NCBI RefSeq assembly: GCF_030272615.1
Contig: NC_081412.1
Span: 18,703,932-18,767,931, forward strand
Source of the DNA: Cryptomeria japonica
Taxonomy: Eukaryota > Streptophyta > Pinopsida > Cupressales > Cupressaceae
Direction of reading: 5' to 3'
DNA: 64,000 nt
The position numbers and the translations under genes are program-made. This document shows, one piece after another, positions 22,835 through 34,489 of this stretch (the first letter of the stretch is position 1; each line of letters begins with the position of its first letter). Below the pieces are notes generated by a model, which searched no databases, had not been told where the DNA came from, and saw nothing but the letters and a program-made list of their open reading frames with translations.

Positions 22835-23578
22835 CTATCGTCTTGGCTAGCCATAAGAATTGTGCTTGACTTATGTTAAACATTCAAAACATTCAAGACC
22901 AAACAGCAAAACATTGTGTCTTTTGTGTCTTCAAGTGTATGCAAAACATTTTTACATCAAACAACACAGTTTTCTTGGAGTCATTGTCAGTCTAAACACT
23001 TGCAAACATTGAGTCCTCATCAACATTGTGTCCTCTTGTCACGAAAAATAGTCAAACATTCAGATTTGGTCACAACCAACAACTTCACAAATTGGAAAAT
23101 TTTTACAGTCCAGCAAACAAGAGCAATTAGTTTCGGAATTCTTGAGCTTCCTAGGTTGTTTCTCCAGGTTTTTCATCTAGCATTCAACTTGTCTTTGGGT
23201 CTCACACAGTCCATCATTGCTTGACATCTTGCTTTACATTCACACTTGTCTAAACTTGAGTCAAAAGGTCACTTGCTTGTCCTCATCATACTTTGTCAAC
23301 ACACTACATACAACAACACTTTGCTAAGTGGTCCCTCATCAAGGTTTCTTACCTTTGGGTCTCATTTGGTCTTACTTAAAGTCAAGGTTAGCTTACCTCA
23401 TCAAGAGAAACTATCCTCTCTTTGGAAGTCACACCTACTCTACTACATACATACCTGGTCTTACACTTGGGACATTGCAAGTACACCTCAGATTCATTTA
23501 CACTCCATACAACTCTTGGTCTTCCATACTCTTTCCATTTTTCATCTAGTCTCTCACATCTTGGTCAATACCTAGTTC

Positions 23579-26122
23579 ATGGTTGAAACCCGTCTTCAAA
23601 ATTCTAGGAGAGAAACTAAAGAGGCTCAAGAGTCCACAAACATGAGTTCTTATGAATATGACAATGATTTATTTTTCAATCCTGAGCACACTACATTGCC
23701 TGACATGGATGTTTATAGGAACATTCCAAATGTGGAAAACGCAGACACTACAAACAACAATGCTACACACAATGACAATGTGGACAACTTTTCAATACAT
23801 TCAGCAAATGTAGAAGAGTCCATTATGAATCCCCATTTCAATCAATTGGTTGAAGAAATAATGAGGAGGGATATACAATACTTCTTACAAATGATGGCAC
23901 AAAGTGGAGCCAAGATACCTCATGATTTTGACATGTCTCAAATAATGGAAAACCGACCTTTGCAACAAACTCACTCCAACATGGATCAAAGGAGACCTAA
24001 TAGCGGAGGAAATATAGCACCACATATGGTACCTGAATCACCATCAGCTTTGCTTCAAAAACCAAAGGTCCCACATACACATGCTCAAACATATGATACT
24101 TACCTTCGTAGACCATTATGGAGGTCTTATGTAGATAGATATGCTCAAACTATGGATCAACCAAAACAATTGGATATTCAAAGGCATGCTCAAAATTTGG
24201 ACACAAGGAAACCCCGTGTCAAATTTGGGGGCAACACAATAGAACATGACATGCCTGTAGAATATGGTATACATGCGCAAAATAGATATGGGGTTCCTCA
24301 ACATGAAGCTATACCAAGTGCTCCATATATGCCGCATCAATATAGACCTCCTCCATATGAACATGTGTATGATCAATATCATCCATATATGCAATATGCT
24401 CCTCCTCCAATTGGTGCCTCAAACATGGGATATGCTTCAAGAAGTCGATCTACACCTAAGAGCAATTTGGAGCAACAAATCAAGGACTTACAAAAGAAAA
24501 TGGAGGACATAAATACACCGAAGCCAACATACACAATGAGAGACATATGGCCTTATCCATTTGACAAGAGCATTCCAATGCCTCCATTTCCTACACACTT
24601 TGTGACGCCTAAATTTGATAAGTATAGAGGAAAAGGGGATCCCAAGGCACACATAAGACAATTTTTCACAGCTTGCATTGAGGTAGCGGCAGAAGAGACA
24701 TATTTGATGAGATTGTTCCCACAAAGCTTAGGTGATCAAGCTATGGAATGGTTCTCCCAACTTCCACCTGGTATTAAGTCATGGGGTGACTTAGCAGAGG
24801 CATTTATTCAACATTTCTCCTACAATATAGAGATAGACATATCAATCACTACTTTGTGCAACACTAAGCAAAAAGAGGGAGAGTCTTTTGCGTCATTTTT
24901 ACAAAGATGGAGAAATCTAGCCAGCAGATGCTCTTGTGAAATTCCACAAAAACAAATGGTAGAAATGTTCACTCAAAATGTTAACAAGGACATTGGCTAT
25001 GATCTAAGGAAAGCTTGTTTGTCCACCTTCAAGGATGTCATTGAAAAAGGCTTAGCAACAGAAAAGGTTCTAATTGAACAAGGAGTCATTAAGATATTCA
25101 AGGAAAACAAAGATGACTTTAAAGGGAAAGACAAGCCAAGATTTTGGAATAAAAACAAGAACACAGTCAATGATGGTGTTGTTGATGCCAACACAGTGCG
25201 ACCCAAATTCATCTTTTTGGGATCAAGTTCTATAAACAATCAAGTGAATACTCAAACAACTTCCAGATCACGAAGGAAATACACTCCATTGGGAGAACCA
25301 CTTGAATCAGTCTTCAAAAAGCTTGTGGCAAACAAGGTGATCACAGTTCCAGATTTTCCTCCATATGAACCAAAGGTTAAACCAAATTGGTGGAATGATG
25401 ATGAGTATTGTGAATTTCATAAGAGCAAGGGTCATAAAACAGGTAATTGTCATCGACTGAAGAACATTGTGCAAGATCTCATTGGTAGAGGTGATATTGA
25501 GATTGAGGGACACTCATCCAATCAAGAACATGAGATGTTTAAGGAACCATTCCCAAAGCATGACAAGGGAAAAGCCAAAGTCACAGATGATCAGGCCAAC
25601 TATACTAGAGCACCTTATAACTATGATTCAACTATCAATCATATCTCGATGGACAATCATATCTCTACTATTACCATCAAGAACAAAAATCCTGAGAATC
25701 CTCCTCAGCGACCCAAGATTGTCCTAAGAGGTGTTGGATCTTCTTCCGAACCTACCTCTGAATGTCATGTTACAACCCGTCGAGGTAAAATTACTTTACC
25801 AGGTGCCTCCACTAAAAATACTGCTTCTTCATCAACCAAACCTGAGTATGACCTTGTAGAACAATTAGGGAAGACACCCGCGCTCATCTCCATTCTTGAG
25901 CTCCTACGTATATCCCCCACTCATAAAGCTATTCTTGACAAAATCTTGAGAGACACCGTCGTTCCTACTGATCTGAACGTGGACCAGTTTCAAGCCATGG
26001 TGGGATACCTTTCTATTCCACATTCCCTTACATTCATAGAAGTCGATGACGCCTCCGTAAGTCAGCCACACAATGCACCTTTACACATTGAAGCCTTCAT
26101 ACACAAACATAGAATCAAATGA
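23579..26122 (+). CDS. Element C gag polyprotein
   Basis: An intact 847-codon frame from MVETRLQNSRRET. The first 340 residues are Asn-, Pro-, Tyr- and His-rich with low complexity. Residues about 344-505 form a retrotransposon gag (capsid) domain: KFDKYRGKGDPKAHIRQFF, a core with AMEWFSQLPPGIKSW, and FASFLQRWRNLASRC. At about 610-625 there is CEFHKSKGHKTGNC, the unusual CX2H...HX4C knuckle seen in plant Tat/Ogre-like Ty3 elements. It ends at a TGA after a KHRIK segment, and the same frame continues directly into protease. Whether the TGA is read through in the live family or is a mutation cannot be told from one copy. Confidence 0.9.
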   Translation: MVETRLQNSRRETKEAQESTNMSSYEYDNDLFFNPEHTTLPDMDVYRNIPNVENADTTNNNATHNDNVDNFSIHSANVEESIMNPHFNQLVEEIMRRDIQYFLQMMAQSGAKIPHDFDMSQIMENRPLQQTHSNMDQRRPNSGGNIAPHMVPESPSALLQKPKVPHTHAQTYDTYLRRPLWRSYVDRYAQTMDQPKQLDIQRHAQNLDTRKPRVKFGGNTIEHDMPVEYGIHAQNRYGVPQHEAIPSAPYMPHQYRPPPYEHVYDQYHPYMQYAPPPIGASNMGYASRSRSTPKSNLEQQIKDLQKKMEDINTPKPTYTMRDIWPYPFDKSIPMPPFPTHFVTPKFDKYRGKGDPKAHIRQFFTACIEVAAEETYLMRLFPQSLGDQAMEWFSQLPPGIKSWGDLAEAFIQHFSYNIEIDISITTLCNTKQKEGESFASFLQRWRNLASRCSCEIPQKQMVEMFTQNVNKDIGYDLRKACLSTFKDVIEKGLATEKVLIEQGVIKIFKENKDDFKGKDKPRFWNKNKNTVNDGVVDANTVRPKFIFLGSSSINNQVNTQTTSRSRRKYTPLGEPLESVFKKLVANKVITVPDFPPYEPKVKPNWWNDDEYCEFHKSKGHKTGNCHRLKNIVQDLIGRGDIEIEGHSSNQEHEMFKEPFPKHDKGKAKVTDDQANYTRAPYNYDSTINHISMDNHISTITIKNKNPENPPQRPKIVLRGVGSSSEPTSECHVTTRRGKITLPGASTKNTASSSTKPEYDLVEQLGKTPALISILELLRISPTHKAILDKILRDTVVPTDLNVDQFQAMVGYLSIPHSLTFIEVDDASVSQPHNAPLHIEAFIHKHRIK

Positions 26123-27727
26123 GTCCTGATAGATGGAGGATCTGGTCTAAACATTTGTACATTGAGCACAATTAAACAATTGGGATATTCAGATAAAGCT
26201 ATGAATTCTACAAACAAAATTACTATCAAAGCATATGATGATGAAAAACGTTCATCCAAGGGCACAGTCACCTTGCCCCTTAGAGCTGGGCCATTTACAA
26301 AGGATGTGGTTTTTCAGGTCCTTGATCTAGATCTCACATACAACATACTCTTGGGACGTCCTTGGATTCATGAGATGAATGCAGTACCATCTACATATCA
26401 TCGATGTATCAAGTTTCCACACAATGGAGTTGAAGTGACCGTCAAAGCGGATCCAAATCCATTCATATATTGTAATAATCTACAACCTCGATCAGAAATA
26501 ACAATCCCAATCAATCACGAAGCTGTTCCTTCATCGACATATGTGGATCCTGAATCCTTAAAAGCTTCTACATGCAAACAAGCAGAGATCAAAGAAAATT
26601 TCAAGATTAAAGATTTAGGATGTGGTGAGTATATATTTCATGTTGACCAACTCCCATTATCTCCTAAGGTATTCAGTCGACAAGAACATCCTACAAACAA
26701 TTTGCAATGCCAAGGAATTGGGTGTGAACCAATTAGTGTTGTGGCTACTAAGTCTAAATGCAAATCTCCTCTAGCAGTGCAAGCAACTCTTGATATCAAT
26801 AGTCCTGAGAGTGGTTCCAACAAAGAATCTATTGAGTCTATCGCCAACCCTCTTGATAACTCACATAGCCTTACCATTTCATCCACTCATTCCATTTCCA
26901 CTCCACTCCCAGACTTAGATCAACAAGAATCACAAAAGCCCTCACTCATTGGGGATCAAAAATTAAGCATTGAAAAGAAAAATCTAAAAGTCAATAATAA
27001 AGAAAAGTCCTTTAGTCCAAATCAAAATCAAAAGCTATTGGACTCTGAAAAAAAAAAGGTCAAGGATAAAAATCCTATGAAGCAAAAAGAGCAAGAGTTG
27101 ATCTCCCCTAATATCAAAATAACTGGGGGCAAAAGTTCTAAAATTTCAAGTCAAAAAGCATACTTGTTGATCCTAAGTCTCCATCATGCTATCCTACTTT
27201 CACTTCTTTTCATAGTCATAAGCCTTCATAACTCATCCACTTGTTCCACACATCCATCCCCTTTTGGTGATAAATCACGGACCTTTAATGGAGCTTCCTC
27301 GAAGGACTTTGCTATCAGTGATGCCCAAACTTCTTCAGGTGACACGCATATGGGCCTATGTAGTCCACACACTAGTAATTCTATCTTAGTTCCTTCATCG
27401 AGGAAGACATTCAATCAAGTTACACATCATTCAGTCAAGGAACAATGCAGCTACAATCACAAAGTCAAGCCTCACACATTTGAGGTAGGTGACTTGGTTC
27501 TCAGAGAAAACCCCCCAAAAATCAGCAAGACAGAGAGAAGAAGGGCAAGTTCGAACCAAATTGGCTTGGTCCTTACATCATCACAGCAGTATATGGATCT
27601 GGGGCATATCAGCTCTCAACTACAGAAGGTGAACCTTTGGAGGATCCTATCAACAACATGCATCTTCGCAGATTTTACACATAGTTCTCCGGAATATCCT
27701 AATTCAAAAATACAAAAAAAATTATAA
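26123..27727 (+). pseudogene. Element C protease fused to an integrase C-terminal tail, pol core missing
   Basis: Downstream of the gag TGA the same frame gives an aspartic protease: VLIDGGSGLNI (DGGS in place of the usual DS/TG start) and DLTYNILLGRPWIH (the ILGR-type flap end) near 26330-26365. A polar linker follows, then a hydrophobic stretch near 27160-27235. Then comes the integrase end: HTFEVGDLVLRENP near 27475, and after a -1/+1 shift FEPNWLGPYIITAVYGSGAY and NNMHLRRFY up to about 27680. Nothing of RT, RNase H or the integrase core lies between. I infer an internal deletion that joined protease linker to integrase tail. Confidence 0.85.
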
Positions 27728-29257
27728 AAACAAAAAAATCGTTACTTGGTGAAAACCTAGCAAACAGGCACCTTGTGACACAAAAAAAAAATAAAAAAAT
27801 TGAAAAATCGAAAAAAGTAAAGAGAAATAATTTCGTCCAACGGTGAAAACCACTTCGGTGGCGCCCTGGGCAAGTACCATGGTGAAAACTGGGTCGCCAG
27901 CGCCATGCGTAGAGACGTTGCTCCTCCCTCCTTCAGGATTCTCTTTCATCTCTTTGCACACACTCGCAACCTATTCATCCATAATAAACTTACCTAATCT
28001 ACCCAAGATTGGTTAGCCATTCATAATAAACCTCCCTTTCCATCCATAATAAATCAAATCCTATCCGTGGCTAAGGCAATTCCTACATCTAGTGATGGGT
28101 GTGGAACTAAGAACATCACAAGTTTCGAGGAGTACAGTTTCTTCCAGCTTCCTTCAGTCTATTCGTGCACAATCCACAATAAAGTTTCATCTTCTCCACA
28201 ATAAAGTATCAGTTTCATGGATTTAGTCAGTTTCAGATGAGACAGTAGCAACAATGAGCTTCAACAACATCAAATCTTTCAATAGACTCAGACAACATTA
28301 TGGTTCAGTGTTATCTATCCATTTTGTGAAAGTAAACATTGTGACCACAATCAAATAAGACTTAAACAAGTGACAAGAGACACTAAACTTGAGGACTACA
28401 GTGGATGTTGGTGTCGGGTCTTGGTTTTCTTTTGATTTTATCTTTTTGGTGACATGTCTTTTAGCTTTTCTAGGATGTCTCTGACTAGAGATTCTATCTC
28501 CAGGATGTCTTTGACTAGAAAGGCGAGGATGGGGTATCGTCACCTATTTGCATTTGCTGTCTGTGGATTGTCTCTTAGTAATGCTATGATTTGTCCAAGG
28601 ATATGAGGACACTGTGAGTCTAGTATGAATAGGGGCATTCCTTGTTTGTGACTGTCTTATCTCCATGCAAACAGGTACAATGACTTTTTGGGTCGAACAC
28701 ATGCCTCGATTGTCATAACCTACTTTCCATAATAAATCTCAATGATGATAACACACAAGAAGCTCTTTCACATTCATATCTTCTATCTTTCATCCCCCTT
28801 TCTTGATTGACTTTTATCGTCCTTCTTGAGTTCGCGTAGCCTGCTATCACATGACTAAGTATAATGACACACCAAAAACATTTGCATTTCATGTAGTTTG
28901 CACCTGCATTACCACATATAAGCATTTCATACATACATATAGATATCACAACTACATCACATCCTGCACACAACACCTCTTAGCACAATTTACATTTGCA
29001 TTATCATATTCATCTGCATTACATACATTCACATTTGCATCATGCATACACATATAAAACATAAAAGAACAAAAAAAATATATATTGCATTGCATCATAT
29101 ACATATTTGCATCCATATCATAAGCATCACATATGAACATCTCATCACATAGGTACACATGTATATAACTGCCGCAAAGATGAATCATCTCATATATATA
29201 TAAAGTGTCATGATACAATGATGTCAAAATCATATGGCTACAATCACCCGCAGGTGT
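27728..29257 (+). other. Element C 3' region, no sense gene
   Basis: Just past the integrase tail the motif ggtgaaaac occurs three times (about 27750, 27842 and 27881), twice followed by a cgcc context. Then come scattered ccataataaa and cacaataaag words, possible polyadenylation-like signals, and from about 28850 to 29200 a run rich in catttgcat and acatac words. No convincing frame on the plus strand. Confidence 0.5.
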
Positions 29258-30335
29258 CTACATCATTATACAAAATGGTACAAAACTGATACAGAGGAAC
29301 TCACTGATCACTCCTACCAACACTATTGGTAGTGCTAATCCTATCCATGTCATGGTATCCCATGCCACATGTCCCACCCTCATCTCCAGTCCCGGATCCT
29401 AGAACACTTGTCTCAGTGCATCCCTACCTCCATCTCGATCATACAGAATTAGCTCCTCATCGATCGGTATCCATAGAATCCTGTATACATCCTCCAAGGT
29501 GACTGTCATCTCCCCCAATCGGCAAATGAAAAGTACATGTCTCGGAGTGCCACCTCTCTGCCAGTGCAGTCAACAATCCCATGTTTTCCTGAAACTCAGG
29601 CACATACAGAATGTATCTCAATCTCATAGCCTCAATCGCTGCTCGATCCTCAAGTGTCAACTCAGGTCACAACCTCTAGGTCAATGGGAATCTCTCCCAT
29701 GACTCTAGCATCGGCAAATACTCCTACAGTCAAGCAAATCAATCGTGTCAGTCATAGTGGCATTCACTGTTTATCACAAAATGCTACTATTTATCTAAAT
29801 GCATATGGCTATCTATCCTAGTGACACTCACTGTTCATCACAAAGTGTTGCTTCTATCCTAGTAGTACTCCCTGCTCATCACAAAGGACTACATGTTTGG
29901 CACTCCCTATTCATCACAAAGTGCTGCTCACATTTGCACTCCCTGTTCATCACAAAGTGCTGCTCATATTTTAGTACTCCTTGTTCATCACAAAGTACTC
30001 TATCTTGGTACTCACTGTTCATCACAAAGTGCCTTGATCTATCCTAGTCCTCCCTAGAGGACCTTCTTGAGTGTATCCTCTCAGCAGCTTATCCAATTGA
30101 CAGTGTATGTTCATCACAGAACTGCCGATTTGACCTGGAAGACAAAAATTCGCATTTTTTGGACACAAATGCATTTTCCTGACATAAACACGCATTTATT
30201 ACATTACCTAGCATGCATTAATGACAACAATAAATGCATCAAAGTACAAGGAGGTTTTGTGGTACTTACCGGCTCTCCTGCCTCTGCTGGTCTTTGAAAT
30301 CGGCGAACGCAGTCAAATCTGTGCACGAAAGCCAT
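29258..30335 (-). pseudogene. Antisense plant mobile domain gene remnant in element C, two exons
   Basis: On the strand opposite to the element, an ATG at 30335 opens a 22-codon exon (MAFVHRFDCVRRF...) ending at a gtaagt donor (30269-30264). A tgactgtag acceptor precedes 29723. The phase is compatible with EYLPMLESWERFPLT, then, after two stops in the same frame, LTLEDRAAIEAMRLRYIL and LLTALAERWHSETCTFHLP, and after a frameshift MTVTLEDVYRILWIP, ending at a TAG at 29260-29258. The RW..ET.TFHLP...MTVTLEDV signature is that of the plant mobile domain (PF10536, 'aminotransferase-like'). Extra antisense ORFs, some of this kind, are known in plant Ty3/gypsy elements. Stops and the shift make this copy dead. 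Confidence 0.8.
29780..30050. repeat. Diverged tandem repeat in the antisense intron
   Basis: About seven copies of a unit containing ctccctgttcatcacaaagtg at spacings of roughly 30-50 bp. The whole array lies inside the predicted intron of the antisense gene. Confidence 0.7.
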
Positions 30336-30666
30336 CGCTGCTGACTGCTGCTGCTCTTTTCTCGCTCTGCACTTTGATCTCGTGAAGGTGTAGATGACAA
30401 TGAGGATGTCTTTTGCTCCTGGTCTATCTTATAGCCTATCCTAGCCTTAGTCTTCATTTTCCTGAGTCAGTCTTCTTCATCCCGTGACTTTGTCACTTTA
30501 TTCGGTCAGTCCATTCTAGCCTTTCTTTCTTATCAAGAGATTATCTGCAATCTTTTTAGACATTTTCTAACAATCTCTCGAGGGGGCATATCATTCCCAT
30601 ACTGGGGCAACTCTGTATCAGTTCATATTATCTTCTTTGAAACAACGCGACAAGCCGCATTGTGTC

Positions 30667-30680
30667 AAAGAGGGGCAAAA
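30667..30680 (+). promoter_or_regulatory. Polypurine tract of element C
   Basis: AAAGAGGGGCAAAA lies directly before the 3' LTR. Confidence 0.8.
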
Positions 30681-31445
30681 TGTAGACACCCAAAATTGTC
30701 ATGTCTAATTAAATAAATATTTTATTTATTTCATTATCTAAGCCTAATTCTTCTATTAATTAAATAAATCTTTATTTATTTAATTAATTCATTTATCCTC
30801 TTCTAGCCTTATTTCTCATTTAAATAAATACATTTATTTATTTAAATTATCCTTTTCCTAAATTAAATAAATATTTTATTTATTTAATTGATCTCATTTC
30901 TTCTATTAATTAAATAAATCTTTATTTATTTAATTAATTCATTAGCCTTTTTCTACCTATGACACATGTCATTCATCTCTTAATTCCTACACTACCTACC
31001 TCTTTCATTATTTTATTATTTCTTCTACCTACCCTCTAATCCTAGCCGACCTCCTTTTTACACCTCTCAATCTTATCCCTCCATTTCTTATTGTGTCTTA
31101 TATTTAAGGAGATGCTTCCTTCATTATCAAATCCTAACAACTTGATCAATAGACTACATTATGATCCTACTTGCAACCACATTCCGTTCTTTGTTGAGCT
31201 CTTGTGCACATAAAATCTGAGAGCAAATATATCAAGCAAGATCAATGGAGATAGGAAGAATGGAGATCAAAACCCTATTGGACATGTGATGGTATATACA
31301 TTTTGATTTTGTTTTATTTACATTGTCTTAGGTAATCTTCATATGTTATGGTGGATCTTTGTTGATTGTTAGGCTAGGGTTTTGTGGTTGAATTCATTTA
31401 GCCTTTCAATCTTATTATCGTTGTTATCCATTTTCACCATAAACA
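30681..31445 (+). repeat. 3' LTR of element C
   Basis: Same length as 20249-21013, with only a few substitutions, for example in the segment before 31140 and near 31361. Ends CCATAAACA followed by the CCAAT duplication. Confidence 0.93.
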
Positions 31446-31450
31446 CCAAT

Positions 31451-32629
31451 TGTTAGGCCCAATATGGAAAGCCATTGTACTGAGAGGGGAGGGGTGAATC
31501 AGTACTTCAAATCCTTTCTTTAACAATATCTTTACTATTATGCATAAACCAAAAACTGTTGTAACATAACATAAAGCTAAAACAAATAGATAACAATCAT
31601 ACATCATTCACTCCATAACACATATATTTTGGTCACGTAGAAACTATTGGTTAGAGAGAAAAACTGCAGTGGGGATGGCACCCACAAATTCGCTACTACA
31701 ATAATAAAGGTTGCTCAGTTAGAGCTACATGTTTAGCTATTTCTGATAGCTTACCCTATTAGGAGTATTAAGATCATTAGATCTACCTTGCTAAAGGATT
31801 TTACAACACTTATTCTAAATGCTGCACCTAGTTAAAGGCTTTACAATTTATAGACTTTGTTAGAGTCTTTTACCCTGTTAAAGGTTTCTCTTACAACTTT
31901 AAAATATTACAATAAAATCTTTACAAATATCTGCAACTTCACATCTGAAATGTTATAGCAGATTCTATGTGCTCAAAATGAGATTACCTTGCTTATAGCA
32001 TACCTCGGTAACCCATAGAATACCTTGGTAAACCCTTCTATTTACATTGTTCCTTGACTATTCTCTAAAATCCTTCTCGGTGACCTTTGTGTCTCTGACA
32101 GTCACAATACTCAGTGCTTCCTTATCTATCACATGTGTCTTGCTTCACACACATTCTTCTATCTTTTTCTGATCCTCAATTCATGCTGTATAAATAGATA
32201 TCTTATGTCGGTGATCAGGTTCATTGCTTTGATCTTACAAACATGATTTATCGAATGAATAACCATGCAAAATATTTCATTGGATAAATGACCTCGAAAT
32301 CATACAAAATCTTTAAGTGCAATTTCCAATGTGATAACGGTTCCTTATTCCTCGATCTTGTAACATGTTTTCCATTTGTGTCTAGGTTCAATGAATTTGG
32401 TAACACATTTCACTCGATGTATATCAACTCAGTGTATCATTATTGCTGCTTGGTAGACATGGAATGTTACTTGGTAGATAACTCAATGAATACTAGGCTC
32501 TGCGACTACTTTCTTCTATAACCGACTTGCTCTGTTCTTAACGATTGAATATTTTGGTAGTAGTAACCGACTAGAGTATATAGAATGACTTTGGACATAA
32601 AAATAATGGCAACTTAGTAAGTAGTAATA
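31451..32629 (-). repeat. 5' LTR of element B
   Basis: The element strand starts at 32629 with TATTACTAC (the partner has TGTTACTAC, so the terminal TG is mutated) and ends GGGCCTAACA at 31451. Element C lies immediately inside this end. Confidence 0.87.
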
Positions 32630-34469
32630 GAAACATCCTAATTGCTTCCAATCTAGCCATCGGTGCAAATGTTTCTTCAAAGTCAATCCCTTCTACCTGA
32701 GAGTATCCTTTGCCCACTAGTCTAGCTTTCTGTCTCACAACCTTGCCTTCTTCATTCATTTTATTCCGATAGACCCACTTTGTGCCAATAATGTTCTTGT
32801 CTTCCAGTCTAGGGACCAAATCCCAAGTCTTGTTCTTCTCAATCTGGTGTATTTCCTCTTCCATGACATCTATCCATTCTTGTTTCTTGCTAGCCTCAAT
32901 GAAGGTTTTGGGTTCAATTTCAGACATGAGGCATAGGTTGACCTTTTCATCATTTCGGGCAAGTCTTCTTCTAGTCTACACACCATCACTCTTATTTCCC
33001 AGAATTTTCTCTTCTGGATGATTCAACTGTACATACCGATCTGGAACCTTTTGAGGTTCTGCCTCAGGCTCAATAGCAGACTGAACTTCAATATTTTCAT
33101 CATCAGAGTCATCATTCCAGTTGGTATGTGGTTGACATCCTTTATGAGTGTTCTCATCAACTCTTACATGCACACTTTCAACAATTCTTCTTAGTATTTT
33201 ATTGTAGCATTTGTAGGTCTTGTTGTTTGATGAGTAACCAAGGAAGGTCCCTTCATCACTTCTGGAGTCAAAACTTCCCAAACCATCCATATCTCTCTTA
33301 ACGAAGCATTTGCTTCCAAAAACTTTGAAGTATTTGACTGATGGTTTCCGGTCATACCACAATTCATAAGATGTCATTTTGTTGTTTGTTCTTAACTGAA
33401 CCCGATTCAAGGTGTATGCAATAGTATGGGCAGCTTCTTTCCAATACATATCTGGTAGACTAGCCTCATTCAGCACAGCTTTGGCCATCTCCTTGACTGT
33501 CTTGTTCTTCCTTCCTACCATGCCATTTTGCTGTGGTATTCTAGGAGCAGAGTATTGTCTTCTAATTCCATGTTTTTCACAGTAGTCTCTAAATTCTTCT
33601 AATGTAAACTCTCCACCCCTATCTGATCTTAGACATTTTACTCTGTACCCACTTTCCTTCTCCACCATATTCTGAAAGATCTTGAATCTTTTGAATGATT
33701 GTGATTTATCTTGCAGAAAGGTGACCCATGTCATCCTTGAGTAGTCATCAATGAAAAGCATGAAGTATCTTTCACCGGAAAGGGCTCTTGTTCTAGCTGG
33801 ACCACATAGGTCTGTATGCACAATTTCAAGTGGTTTTGAGGTGTTGTGCTCCTTTGTCTTGAGACTTACTCTTGTTTGCTTGCCTTTTACACATTCGTCA
33901 CAAAATGTGCTAACTGGCTTGATAATGGGTGGAATATTTCTCACACACCCCTTTTTGCTCACTATAACCAAGTTATCAAAATTTATGTGGCCTAATCTTC
34001 TGTGCCACAACCAACTTTCATCTACTTGTCCTAACATACATTGGGACTCATAGCATTCTTTCAGATTATAGACATCTCCATCAGTTCTCTTTCCCTCTGC
34101 CACCACCTTACTGGTGTTGTCTTTCTTTATCTGACAGCCAGCTGAGTCAAAGATGAATTTGTAACCTTTGTCGCACATCTGACTCACACTTAGTAGATTA
34201 TGTTTGAGGCCTTCCACATAATATACATCATGTGCTTTCAGTTTTCCATCAATGCTTAGTGTTCCTTTCCCCTTTACTTTGATGGAGGAATTGTCTCCAA
34301 ACCTTGTTGATCCACCATTCCAATCTTCAAGATTGATGAATTTTATTTTGCCACCAGTCATGTGGTTTGAGCAACCACTATCGAGTACCCATAGATTTTT
34401 CCTCTCAGCATGCAAGGCAGTCTGCACCAAGAGACTTGATTCTTCCTTTTCCTTTTCTTTTTCAACCAA
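32630..34469 (-). pseudogene. Element A pol, first part: protease, integrase and start of RT
   Basis: From 34469 a 497-codon frame carries protease (LWVLDSGCSNHMTG, DSG at residues 30-32), the integrase zinc site (H157, H161, C190, C193) and the integrase core with D220 (HTDLCGPA) and D283 (RSDRGGEF). The glutamate expected 35 residues further is glycine 319 (NGMVGRKN), so integrase would be catalytically dead. A single TAG at about 32976 interrupts the frame. The same frame then gives the RT N-terminus ([42 protein letters not shown]) up to RLEAIRMF, where element B is inserted. RT continues at 13463. Confidence 0.92.
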
Positions 34470-34489
34470 AAGCAGTTTGATTTCCTTCT

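Larger units (their letters stand above)
20249..31445 (+). mobile_element. Element C: Ty3/gypsy-type element with internal deletion
   Basis: Both LTRs are 765 bp (20249-21013 and 30681-31445), nearly identical, and begin TGTAGACACCC and end CCATAAACA. The target duplication CCAAT is at 20244-20248 and 31446-31450. A primer site follows the 5' LTR and a polypurine tract precedes the 3' LTR. Inside are a 2.5-kb leader, gag, protease, an integrase tail and a 3-kb 3' region with an antisense gene remnant. RT, RNase H and the integrase core are missing. The few LTR differences and its position inside B, inside A, make it the youngest of these insertions. Confidence 0.92.
13464..32629 (-). mobile_element. 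Element B: copia-type LTR element without pol
   Basis: LTRs at 13464-14627 and 31451-32629, target duplication GAAAC at 13459-13463 and 32630-32634, an initiator tRNA-Met primer site at 20235-20246 and a polypurine tract at 14628-14639 define the element. It lies inside the RT of element A, and the A reading frame resumes across it. Without element C and its duplication it is about 8.0 kb. It has a zinc-knuckle gag-like gene and a long second gene but no protease, integrase, RT or RNase H. It therefore must have been mobilised in trans, perhaps by an A-like copia element that uses the same primer tRNA (inference). Confidence 0.88.

Noticed and set aside
27155-27240. Hydrophobic segment downstream of element C protease as an env-like membrane protein
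   Set aside because: A single hydrophobic run next to a deletion junction, with no signal peptide and no other env feature.
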